From Helicobacteraceae bacterium (GTDB lineage Bacteria; Campylobacterota; Campylobacteria; Campylobacterales; Sulfurimonadaceae): a DNA stretch of 9,208 nucleotides. How positions within the stretch are numbered: position 1 is the first letter of the stretch; each line of letters starts with the position of its first letter. Both the position numbers and the translations under genes were made by a program. This document shows, piece by piece, positions 1 to 6,460 of this stretch. Location: contig JALWKG010000389.1 of assembly GCA_027081565.1 (NCBI GenBank), positions 1 through 9,208 of the forward strand. Direction: 5' to 3'. The notes below the pieces were generated by a model. The model was given only the letters and a program-made list of their open reading frames with translations, searched no databases and was not told the origin of the DNA.

Positions 1-243
1 ATCGTAAAGTACTTTACTGAGAGGTTGGCTCTTTTTGATAAAAGTACTTTTGATCTCTTGTGTATAGTCATAGAGCTTTTTGTCTGTTTTGTAACTGTGG
101 GAGGCAGGGTACTTCTCTAAGATAAAGTCAGAGAGACGTTTTTGTTCTATTAAAGTACGGACGTCTGCTTTGACTTTAGGGCTGTATTGCTCTATGTATT
201 TGAGGTCTATAAATACTTCGCAGGCACTTTTACTGATGGGCAT
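1..243 (-). CDS. YgjP-like metallopeptidase domain protein (N-terminal part)
   Basis: This minus-strand reading frame is open from an ATG at 243 to the window edge, giving 81 residues. The protein resembles the N-terminal part of E. coli YgjP (M48/DUF45-like zinc metallopeptidases): an LIEQKRLSDFILEKYP segment at residues 31-46, then TDKKLYDYTQEIKSTFIKKS at 53-72 and PLSKVLYD at 74-81, matching the order of the YgjP blocks LINEQRLGD, TDKALYQYTQDLKNQFLRN and PPINKVMYD. The HELAH zinc-binding motif would lie beyond the edge, so activity cannot be judged. The start overlaps the end of the upstream EAL-HDOD gene by 14 bases and no good ribosome-binding site precedes it, so translation is probably coupled to that gene. 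The family match is from memory of YgjP, not a search. The physiological substrate of the family is unknown to me. Confidence 0.8.
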   Translation of the reverse strand, partial: MPISKSACEVFIDLKYIEQYSPKVKADVRTLIEQKRLSDFILEKYPASHSYKTDKKLYDYTQEIKSTFIKKSQPLSKVLYD

Positions 244-1450
244 CAAGTGATTTGTTAAGAATGTCTTCTATATCTTCGACCTCTAATTCAAGTGTTGACA
301 ACAACTCCTGCATCGTGGCAAAATTACCTTCTTCTATGGCAATAGCGATGCGGAGTAGGTTCCCAAGCATGCCCTCTTTTTGGAGCAGGGCATCTTCTAC
401 TTCAGGATCCAGGTCAAATGATTTTAATGTCTGTTCCACTTCAACATCAAAGACATTGTCAAGTAGCGATAAGAGGGCAACAAGATGCGCCTGTTCTAAA
501 ATCTTACTTCCTCCCACCGCGTCAAGTTTACTTAAAATACCCATCATTGTATCAATACGGTTTTGGATCATAATAGAATAACTGCTTTTTTCTGTCTCGA
601 TTTTTTTACTGGAGCGAGAGTAGATGATCATCATCAACCACTGCATCAGTTTGACTTCACCAACACGGGTGATGATCTCTTGGATAGAAGGTGAACCACT
701 AAGATCAAAGTCTGGTATGGATTTCACATACTGAAGGAGTTGGAGGGTTAATTCATTGTGCTTTTCAAACTCTTTTGCAATATCGTCTATCTGATAGTCA
801 GACTGTAACATGTTGAAAATACGAATCACGCCCAAGTGTTTTGGGTCGAGTCTGTTCTGTTCAGTAGTATGGATCTCAGCAATAAAGTAGCCTTGAAAAT
901 AGTCAAAATCGAGTCTTTTATACTCATCAAAGACCTCTTGAAACTCAATCTTTTGGGCAATAAGTTTTTTATCTTTATAGATTGAGATGTTGTTTTGTAA
1001 GGTCTCAATGTCAGTTTGAACAGTATCAAACTTTACATAGTCTACGTAGGCAAGAACAGGGCCAAAGTTCCCAATATAGTTCTCTTCAAAGCGGGCATTG
1101 TCCAAGGCAAAGACATACCCCTTTTTGTGGAGTTGTTCCAAATTGGCGATCTCTTTTTTTCCCATGTGAATATCAGCAGCAAGTTCAAAGACAAAGATGT
1201 CTTTAGGCAGGTTATAGAGGATGTCTGTAAGAAGGATGTCTCCACTTATATTGATAAAGGCTTTAGCATCACCAATGCTGTTGTCAACACCGACTTGGTT
1301 TAAAATGTTAACGAGGACAGAAGAGGTTGCAAACCGGGGGTCTGTAAAGTTTCTATTGCCTTCATCATCTCTATAGAAAAATTCATAACCAATAGTAGTA
1401 TTGTTAAGATCAACGATAGGCTGTTTGGCCATGGTTAGTTTGTTAGACAT
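230..1450 (-). CDS. EAL-HDOD domain protein with degenerate EAL domain
   Basis: This 406-residue cytoplasmic protein has the YuxH/CdgJ-type layout: an N-terminal EAL-like domain (about 5-200) and a C-terminal HDOD domain (about 205-390). The opening AKQPIVDLNNTTIGYEFFYR is typical of this class. The EAL signature reads EFF (residues 23-25); the usual DDFGTG loop reads LDNARFEENY (116-125); the closing motif reads QGYFIAE without the usual proline. Metal-coordinating residues are therefore mostly missing, so it probably does not hydrolyse cyclic-di-GMP and may act as a binding or scaffold protein. HDOD proteins generally link to signalling and motility; no partner is visible here. The start is chosen because an AAAGG ribosome-binding site (1457-1461) sits 6 bases upstream. 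Downstream it overlaps the YgjP-like gene. Plus-strand frames inside it are antisense shadows. Confidence 0.88.
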   Translation of the reverse strand: MSNKLTMAKQPIVDLNNTTIGYEFFYRDDEGNRNFTDPRFATSSVLVNILNQVGVDNSIGDAKAFINISGDILLTDILYNLPKDIFVFELAADIHMGKKEIANLEQLHKKGYVFALDNARFEENYIGNFGPVLAYVDYVKFDTVQTDIETLQNNISIYKDKKLIAQKIEFQEVFDEYKRLDFDYFQGYFIAEIHTTEQNRLDPKHLGVIRIFNMLQSDYQIDDIAKEFEKHNELTLQLLQYVKSIPDFDLSGSPSIQEIITRVGEVKLMQWLMMIIYSRSSKKIETEKSSYSIMIQNRIDTMMGILSKLDAVGGSKILEQAHLVALLSLLDNVFDVEVEQTLKSFDLDPEVEDALLQKEGMLGNLLRIAIAIEEGNFATMQELLSTLELEVEDIEDILNKSLDAHQ

Positions 1451-1467
1451 TGCAAACCTTTATGTAT

Positions 1468-1498
1468 GAGTCTGGGATAGTAACAGATACCTAGACTC
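1468..1498 (-). repeat. Leader stem-loop upstream of the EAL-HDOD gene
   Basis: GAGTCT (1468-1473) and AGACTC (1493-1498) are perfect inverted repeats, with further imperfect pairing inside (GG with CC next to a mismatch). In the minus-strand transcript this hairpin ends about six bases before the AAAGG ribosome-binding site at 1457-1461. It could affect translation or stability, or be an operator at DNA level. Seen directly; role inferred. Confidence 0.4.
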
Positions 1499-1519
1499 TG
1501 TATGTATACCTTTATACTA
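1499..1519 (-). promoter_or_regulatory. Possible promoter for the EAL-HDOD gene
   Basis: On the minus strand a TATAAA box (plus-strand TTTATA, 1511-1516) lies about 60 bases upstream of the EAL-HDOD start and just upstream of the leader stem-loop. A -35 element is not clear (TTTCTT at about 16 bases is weak), which is common in Campylobacterota sigma-70 promoters. Low confidence. Confidence 0.3.
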
Positions 1520-1615
1520 CAAAAGATATTCTAAGAAAGAACATAAAGCATTCTTTGATAGTGGTATTTTTGAGGCGTAAGGTGATTTTGGGTCTTTTTA
1601 ACGTGATGATACGCT

Positions 1616-1656
1616 TATAGACGCTCTAGAGGTGCCTGCCAATAATATGTTATGAT
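1616..1656 (+). promoter_or_regulatory. Candidate pepN promoter elements
   Basis: Two -10-like hexamers precede pepN: TATAGA at 1616-1621 and TATGAT at 1651-1656. The second would place transcription start near 1663, a 16-base leader before the chosen ATG. Neither has a convincing -35 box at the right distance, so this is only a suggestion. Confidence 0.25.
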
Positions 1657-1678
1657 TTCTCAAAAATTATGGATCCTT

Positions 1679-4279
1679 ATGAGCGAAAACCCTACCATCT
1701 CTTTAGCAGACTATAAAAGCCCCTCTCACCATATTGTACATACCGATCTGACATTTGAGATCTTTGATGAACATACCCTCGTAATCAACCGCATGCAGAT
1801 CAAACGTCTTGAGAACAGTTGCGATACTCTTTATCTGCAAGGTGAAGGTCTGAAACTGCTCTGTGTCAAGATCGATGATGTCAAAGCAGAAGGTGCGTTT
1901 ACAACAGATACCAGTGGTATGCACCTCTCTTGTGACAAAGAGGTATTTGTGTTGCAGGTGGTGACGAAGATCTATCCTGATGAAAACACTACTTTAGAGG
2001 GACTGTACCGTTCTGGTGAGATACTCTGTACACAAAACGAGCCGGAGGGTTTTAGACATATAACCTATTTTCTAGACCGACCTGACAATATGTCAACTTT
2101 TACAACGACGATTATTGCAGAGAGCAAACGCTATCCCGTGCTCCTTGGTAATGGAAATTTGGTAGAGACAGAGATTTACGCGGAAGGTCGTCATATGGCC
2201 AAATGGGAAGACCCTTTTACCAAACCCTCTTACCTCTTCGCTCTGGTAGCAGGAGACCTTGGTGTGGTGAGCGACACTTTTACAACAATGCGTGGACGAG
2301 CAATCTCCTTGAACATCTATGTCGACAAAGGTAATGAAAGCAAGTGCGCTCACGCGATGCACTCTCTTCAAAAGTCAATGAAGTGGGATGAAGAGCGTTA
2401 TGGGCGTGAGTATGACCTGGATATCTATAACATCGTGGCGGTTGACAGTTTCAACATGGGTGCTATGGAAAACAAGGGTCTTAACATCTTTAACTCGCAC
2501 TATGTTTTAGCTGATGAAGACTCTGCGACAGATCAGAATTTCATGGGGATAGAGAGTGTGATCGCTCATGAGTATTTTCATAACTGGACGGGTAACCGTA
2601 TTACCTGTAGAGACTGGTTCCAATTGACACTAAAAGAGGGTCTGACAGTCTTTAGAGACCAGAGCTTCAGTGCAGAGATGAATGATACTGTGGTGCAGCG
2701 TATCAGTGACGTCAAAGCACTCAGAGAGCGTCAGTTTGTAGAAGATGCAGGCCCTACTGCACATCCTATCAAGCCTCAACAATATATAGAGATCAATAAC
2801 TTTTATACTGCGACGGTTTATGAAAAAGGTGCTGAGGTGATCCGAATGATCCATACTCTTTTGGGGGCTGAAAAGTTTCGTGCAGGGATGGACCTCTATT
2901 TTGAGACTTTTGATGGGCAAGCGGTACGTACAGAGGACTTTTTATGGGCTATGCATCAACAGGGTGGTTTTGACTTGGAACAATTTTCAAGATGGTATGT
3001 CCAAGAGCGTACACCGACCTTGGTTGTTAGAGAACACTATGATCCTAACCATAAAACATTTACCTTAGAGCTACAGCAAAAGATCCCACAGAGTGTTGCA
3101 GGTAAAAGGCAAGAAGCGTACTATTTTCCTTTAGCATTTAATCTTTTAGATACCAAGGGAAATGTTTTGAGCTATATTCTAGATGACAAAATGCAGACGC
3201 TTTTAGGACGTGATATTTTAATCGTCTCACAAATGCAAGAGTGCTTTGTTTTTGAAAACGTTCAAGAGGCACCTAGGCTCTCTATTAACAACAACTTCAG
3301 CGCCCCTTTTAAAGTGGTTCATGAGCAGGCAGACTACACCTTTTTGATGCAACATGCGGTGGATGGTTTTATTCGTTATGAAGCGACACAAAAAGCAGCG
3401 ATCAATGCCATAGAGATGTTTACGGAAAATGGAGAGGTCGATGCTCGCTATGTGGAGAACTTTGAGACGATCTTGGAAGATGAAAACTTAGGCTTGGAGT
3501 CAAAAGCTCTGATGTTGGAACTGCCATCACTCTCTGTTTTGATGCAAGAGCAAAAAGAGATCGATGTACCACCGATCTCTAAAGCCTTAACCATTATAAA
3601 ACATGCCATAGCAACCCGTTACAAAGAGAGATTTTTAATCCTCTACCGTGAATATCATAAACCCAAAAACAGTGCTTTAGATGCCCAGAGTATGGGTGAA
3701 CGTGCGTTAAAAAATGCGGCTCTGGATTACTTGATGGTCTTGGAAGATGAGAGTGTGATGCAGATGTGTGTCACACAGTATGAAAAGAGTGTGACAATGA
3801 CAGACCGTATTGTCGCCTTGGATCTACTGGAAAATTATGCGCCAGAGTTAGCGGAAACAAGGTTACGTCATTTTTATGAACATTATAAAAACGATACTCT
3901 AGTAATGAACAAGTATCTTTCTGTGCTTTCAGCTTCTGAGCGGATGGGGACTATAGAACGCGTACAGGCCTTGCAAAGTGATCCGGTGTATGATGTGAAA
4001 GTACCTAATCTGGTCCGTGCACTTATTGGTGTATTTGCCCGCAATGCTGTGGCTTTTCATGCCCCTACCGGTCATGGTTATGCTTTTTTGGCAGAGAAAG
4101 TTATCGAACTTGATGCTATCAACCCTCAGATCGCTTCGGGACTGACTACAGCATTTAGAAGTTACAGTAGACTCAACCCTGAAAACAAGTTGTTGATGAA
4201 AGAGGCTTTAGAGATGATACTAAATGAAAAAGAGATCTCCTCCAATGTGATGGAGCTGGTTCAAAAGATCTTGGAGTAA
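1679..4279 (+). CDS. pepN: Aminopeptidase N (M1 family, alanyl aminopeptidase)
   Basis: This 866-residue cytoplasmic zinc aminopeptidase removes N-terminal residues from peptides during protein turnover. The M1 signatures are complete: GAMEN at 261-265, HEYFH at 297-301 (zinc ligands H297, H301; catalytic E298), third zinc ligand E320 in LKEGL, and Y381 in VYEKGAEVIRM. Q119 and E121 in TQNEPEGFRHITY match the residues that hold the substrate amino group in E. coli PepN. With the ATG at 1679 all of these have the same numbers as in the 870-residue E. coli enzyme, which argues for this start over the in-frame ATG at 1652; that earlier ATG lies within a TATGAT sequence that could itself be a -10 box. 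The ribosome-binding site is weak (GGA at 1671-1673). The gene stands alone, divergent from the EAL-HDOD gene, and no terminal domain is missing. Confidence 0.97.
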   Translation: MSENPTISLADYKSPSHHIVHTDLTFEIFDEHTLVINRMQIKRLENSCDTLYLQGEGLKLLCVKIDDVKAEGAFTTDTSGMHLSCDKEVFVLQVVTKIYPDENTTLEGLYRSGEILCTQNEPEGFRHITYFLDRPDNMSTFTTTIIAESKRYPVLLGNGNLVETEIYAEGRHMAKWEDPFTKPSYLFALVAGDLGVVSDTFTTMRGRAISLNIYVDKGNESKCAHAMHSLQKSMKWDEERYGREYDLDIYNIVAVDSFNMGAMENKGLNIFNSHYVLADEDSATDQNFMGIESVIAHEYFHNWTGNRITCRDWFQLTLKEGLTVFRDQSFSAEMNDTVVQRISDVKALRERQFVEDAGPTAHPIKPQQYIEINNFYTATVYEKGAEVIRMIHTLLGAEKFRAGMDLYFETFDGQAVRTEDFLWAMHQQGGFDLEQFSRWYVQERTPTLVVREHYDPNHKTFTLELQQKIPQSVAGKRQEAYYFPLAFNLLDTKGNVLSYILDDKMQTLLGRDILIVSQMQECFVFENVQEAPRLSINNNFSAPFKVVHEQADYTFLMQHAVDGFIRYEATQKAAINAIEMFTENGEVDARYVENFETILEDENLGLESKALMLELPSLSVLMQEQKEIDVPPISKALTIIKHAIATRYKERFLILYREYHKPKNSALDAQSMGERALKNAALDYLMVLEDESVMQMCVTQYEKSVTMTDRIVALDLLENYAPELAETRLRHFYEHYKNDTLVMNKYLSVLSASERMGTIERVQALQSDPVYDVKVPNLVRALIGVFARNAVAFHAPTGHGYAFLAEKVIELDAINPQIASGLTTAFRSYSRLNPENKLLMKEALEMILNEKEISSNVMELVQKILE

Positions 4280-4301
4280 AGAGTGAAGATATACTCCTTT
4301 T
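4273..4301 (+). terminator. Candidate terminator at the end of pepN
   Basis: GGAGTA (4273-4278, overlapping the stop codon) pairs perfectly with TACTCC (4292-4297) and is followed directly by TTTT. The loop is 13 bases. A second possible hairpin follows at 4321-4340 (AAAGAGA/TCTCTTT, six-base loop) and runs into TTTTT. Either, or both in tandem, could end pepN transcription; both stems are weak. Confidence 0.45.
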
Positions 4302-4320
4302 ATCAATAATAAGATTTGCT

Positions 4321-4343
4321 AAAGAGATTCCCCTCTCTTTTTC
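4321..4343 (+). terminator. Second candidate terminator downstream of pepN
   Basis: AAAGAGA (4321-4327) and TCTCTTT (4334-4340) form a 7-bp stem with loop TTCCCC, and the 3' arm continues into a T-run. The stem has few G-C pairs. It is placed as expected for a backup terminator between pepN and the SQR-like gene. Confidence 0.4.
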
Positions 4344-4644
4344 TAAAACAATAAGTGTACCTTATAATTACAGATGCGTTTATCTACTATGATCACAAAT
4401 ATAAGTTTGATTCTATAAACACACTGCACATATTTTTTAAAATATATTCCTTTTTTCCACACTGTTATCCAAATATGACTACACTTAGATAGAGTTATGG
4501 AGAATTATTAGCTTCGTTTATAGCTTGTGATATTTTTGTGATGCTTTTGCGTTAAAGTTACCTGACGTAAAAAATATTTATTATCCCGAATGAGATGTTT
4601 TAACCCATCTGTTTTTGAGGTAGATGCAATTTAAAGGAGAGAAG
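4344..4644 (+). promoter_or_regulatory. Upstream regulatory region of the SQR-like gene
   Basis: This stretch holds no convincing gene. It contains a perfect TATAAT at 4363-4368 without a clear -35 box; an AT-rich palindrome at 4430-4445 (ATATTTT, two Ts, AAAATAT); and the heptamer TTGTGAT twice in direct orientation (4525-4531 and 4536-4542, 11 bases start to start) with a third, inverted copy ATCACAA at 4392-4398. AT-rich -10-like hexamers (TATTTA 4575-4580, TATTAT 4579-4584) lie 60-70 bases before the start codon. Near the start, AGATG-CATCT-AGATG segments could form alternative weak hairpins (4593-4626). The layout suggests a regulated promoter with a leader of roughly 50 bases, but no regulator can be named. 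Confidence 0.45.
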
Positions 4645-6114
4645 ATGGCTAGAGTTGTGATTTTAGGTGGTGGTGTTTCAGGACATACTGCTGCAACATT
4701 TGCTGCCAAGTGGCTAGGAAATGGACATGAAGTGGTTGTAGTGACACCTAATGCAAAGTGGAATTGGATTCCTTCTAACATTTGGGTTGGTGTTGGTCAG
4801 ATGAAAAAGGAAGAAGTGACCTTTGATCTGGCACCTGTCTATAAAAAAGCGGGTATCACTTACAAGCAGGCAAAAGCGGTTTCATTGAACCCTGAGGGAA
4901 GTGAGACAGAGACAAAACCTTTTGTCACGATCGAGTATACAGGTCAGAGCAAGACGGGTGAGACTGAAGATGTCACGTATGACTATGTCATCAATGCAAC
5001 AGGTCCAAAACTCAACTTCGGTGCGACACCGGGTCTGGGTGAAGGCTCTCAACTGGGTGATCATACGGTCTCAGTCTGTACAGCAGACCACGCAGAACAT
5101 GCTAACCATAAACTGCTTGAGTCAATCGAGAAGATGAAAAAAGGGGAGCGTCAGAAGTTCCTTGTAGGTACGGGCCACGGTATGTGTACTTGTCAAGGTG
5201 CAGCTTTTGAGTACATCTTTAACATCGAACATGAGCTGAAAAAAGCGGGTGTTCGTGACATGGCAGACATCAAGTGGATCTCTAATGAGTCTTTCCTTGG
5301 TGACTTTGGTATGGGTGGTCTTCATATGAAGGTCGGCGGTTATGTTGTGAGCTCAAAGATCTTCTCTGAGTCTCTTTACGCTGAGCGCGGGGTAGACTGG
5401 ATGATCGGTGCACACGTCTCTAAAGTAGAAGCCGGAAGCATTGACTATGAACTTCTTGATGGAACAACAGGTAAAGAGAACTTTGACTTTGCAATGCTGA
5501 TCCCACCATTTGCTGGTGTAGGTCTTAAAGCTTATGGCAAAGATGGCAGTGACATTACAGACACTGTGTTTGCTCCAAACGGCTTTATGAAAGTCGATGC
5601 GAAGTATGATGCGGGCGCTTATGAGAACTGGAAAGCTTCTGACTGGCCACGTACTTACCAAAACCCGACCTATAACAACATGTTTGCTTGTGGTATTGCC
5701 TTCGCTCCGCCACATATCATCTCTAAGCCGATGAGTTCACCAAATGGTACACCGATCAACCCAACACCTCCACGTACGGGTATGCCTTCTGGTATCATTG
5801 GTAAAGCGGTCGCTCACTCGGTTTGTGATCTGATCACTAAGGGTGAAAGTGCACACCTACATGAAGCTTCTATGGCAGAGATGGGTGCAGCGTGTGTGGC
5901 ATCTGCAGGTAAGGGTCTCACAACAGGTACCGCAGCAGCGATGACGGTTTATCCTGTTGTTCCTGACTTTGAGAAGTATCCGGGAACAGGTCGTGACACG
6001 GATTATACCTTTGGTGAGATCGGTCTTGCCGGTCACTGGATCAAACATGTGCTTCACCACCTGTTTATCTATAAAGCAAAACTCAAGCCAGGTTGGACTC
6101 TTATCCCTGAGTAG
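4645..6114 (+). CDS. Sulfide:quinone oxidoreductase-like flavoprotein
   Basis: This 489-residue protein belongs to the SQR/flavocytochrome c sulfide dehydrogenase flavoprotein family, which passes electrons from sulfide to membrane quinone. The N-terminus has the FAD-binding GGGVSG glycine motif (8-13). Cysteines at 145 (SVCTADHAEHA), 183 (CTCQG, with a neighbour at 181) and 349 (MFACGIAFAPP) sit close to the three redox cysteines of Acidithiobacillus SQR (128, 160, 356). The segment PPRTGMPSG resembles the quinone-site TPxPTGxPKTG block. The C-terminus (HWIKHVLHHLFIYK) can form a helix for peripheral membrane attachment. The ATG at 4645 is preferred over 4624 because AGGAG lies at 4635-4639, 5 bases upstream, and the glycine motif then follows the start as usual. 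Length suggests one of the longer classes (IV or VI), which I cannot distinguish. The third cysteine is displaced relative to the canonical GVC. A small gene follows. Confidence 0.85.
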   Translation: MARVVILGGGVSGHTAATFAAKWLGNGHEVVVVTPNAKWNWIPSNIWVGVGQMKKEEVTFDLAPVYKKAGITYKQAKAVSLNPEGSETETKPFVTIEYTGQSKTGETEDVTYDYVINATGPKLNFGATPGLGEGSQLGDHTVSVCTADHAEHANHKLLESIEKMKKGERQKFLVGTGHGMCTCQGAAFEYIFNIEHELKKAGVRDMADIKWISNESFLGDFGMGGLHMKVGGYVVSSKIFSESLYAERGVDWMIGAHVSKVEAGSIDYELLDGTTGKENFDFAMLIPPFAGVGLKAYGKDGSDITDTVFAPNGFMKVDAKYDAGAYENWKASDWPRTYQNPTYNNMFACGIAFAPPHIISKPMSSPNGTPINPTPPRTGMPSGIIGKAVAHSVCDLITKGESAHLHEASMAEMGAACVASAGKGLTTGTAAAMTVYPVVPDFEKYPGTGRDTDYTFGEIGLAGHWIKHVLHHLFIYKAKLKPGWTLIPE

Positions 6115-6134
6115 ACAAAAACTAAGCGTAAAGT

Positions 6135-6162
6135 CAACAAAGGAGTCGGAACTCCTTTGTTG
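6135..6162 (+). repeat. Perfect 12-bp intercistronic stem-loop
   Basis: Positions 6135-6146 (CAACAAAGGAGT) pair without mismatch with 6151-6162, around a four-base loop CGGA. No T-run follows, so it does not look like a standard intrinsic terminator. It lies 20 bases after the SQR-like stop codon and 24 bases before the next start. It may protect the 3' end of the SQR message, set the expression ratio of the two genes, or act as a weak terminator. Its 3' arm (TCCTTT, 6153-6158) is also complementary to the AAAGGA ribosome-binding site at 6175-6180. Confidence 0.85.
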
Positions 6163-6186
6163 TAAAAATATATAAAAGGAAATACA

Positions 6187-6354
6187 ATGGCAGTAAAACA
6201 AGAAGAACTCAATTTTTCAAGAAATGAACAGTCAGAGACAACAATGTTACCTGGTTCTTTCGCAAAAGCAATGCGTACGAATGTCATCTGGCAATTTATT
6301 CGTTTTGTAGTGATCAATCTTAAAATGTTGGTAGTCGTCAGTAAAAGTCACTAA
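6187..6354 (+). CDS. Small protein with amphipathic C-terminal helix, downstream of SQR-like gene
   Basis: This 55-residue frame starts with ATG after AAGGA (6176-6180, 6-base spacer) and ends with TAA at 6352. The first ~30 residues are hydrophilic (KQEELNFSRNEQSE). Residues 33-52 are rich in V, I, F and L but contain Q36, R39, N44 and K46; with N32 these fall largely on one helical face, so a monotopic, membrane-surface helix is more likely than a transmembrane one. There is no signal peptide and no cysteine. I do not recognise the family. Its position 72 bases after the SQR-like gene on the same strand, with a good ribosome-binding site, suggests co-expression, and a role as membrane anchor or small subunit for the flavoprotein is a reasonable guess. 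It is real by ribosome-binding site, codon use and placement, not by homology. Confidence 0.7.
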   Translation: MAVKQEELNFSRNEQSETTMLPGSFAKAMRTNVIWQFIRFVVINLKMLVVVSKSH

Positions 6355-6356
6355 GC

Positions 6357-6374
6357 TAAGGGCTTTTGCCCTTA
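6357..6374 (+). terminator. Hairpin after the small gene, candidate terminator
   Basis: TAAGGGC (6357-6363) and GCCCTTA (6368-6374) form a perfect 7-bp stem around a TTTT loop, starting two bases after the small gene's stop codon. The sequence after the stem is not T-rich, so termination efficiency is uncertain, but the position at the end of the two-gene unit supports this role. Confidence 0.55.
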
Positions 6375-6460
6375 CACAATTAAAGCATTTTGATAGTTGT
6401 TATGTGTAACATTTTTCAAAGTACTTTTAGAAGTGCCCTTTATACTAAAAGGTCTCATAT
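6375..6460 (+). promoter_or_regulatory. Upstream region of the deformylase-like gene with two palindromes
   Basis: An inverted repeat TGTTA-TGTG-TAACA lies at 6398-6411 and a perfect palindrome AAAGTACTTT at 6418-6427. Both are operator-like in size. A TATACT at 6441-6446 has -10 character, but a start from it would leave the AAAAGG ribosome-binding site (6447-6452) out of the transcript, so the real promoter is probably further upstream and not clearly visible. Confidence 0.3.

Noticed and set aside
5..52. Repeated AAAGTACTTT palindromes near the left edge (5-14, 41-52), also at 6418 and 8355
   Set aside because: Three of the four lie in coding sequence where they encode normal residues; likely chance in AT-rich DNA.
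252..581. Plus-strand open frame of 109 codons, serine-rich
   Set aside because: Antisense to the EAL-HDOD gene; low-complexity serine-rich composition typical of a shadow frame, no ribosome-binding site.
4624..4644. Upstream ATG extending the SQR-like protein by seven residues
   Set aside because: The extension translates the ribosome-binding site of the ATG at 4645 and would place the FAD glycine motif unusually far from the start.
5353..5715. Minus-strand open frame of 120 codons inside the SQR-like gene
   Set aside because: Fully antisense to a strongly supported gene, with no recognisable domain or ribosome-binding site.
5857..6317. Two minus-strand frames spanning the SQR end and the small gene
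   Set aside because: They are antisense to the flavoprotein, the stem-loop and the small gene, are cysteine-rich without any pattern, and lack start signals.
6441..6446. TATACT as the -10 box of the deformylase-like gene
   Set aside because: Transcription would start after the ribosome-binding site, leaving a leader of about eight bases; no matching -35 box.
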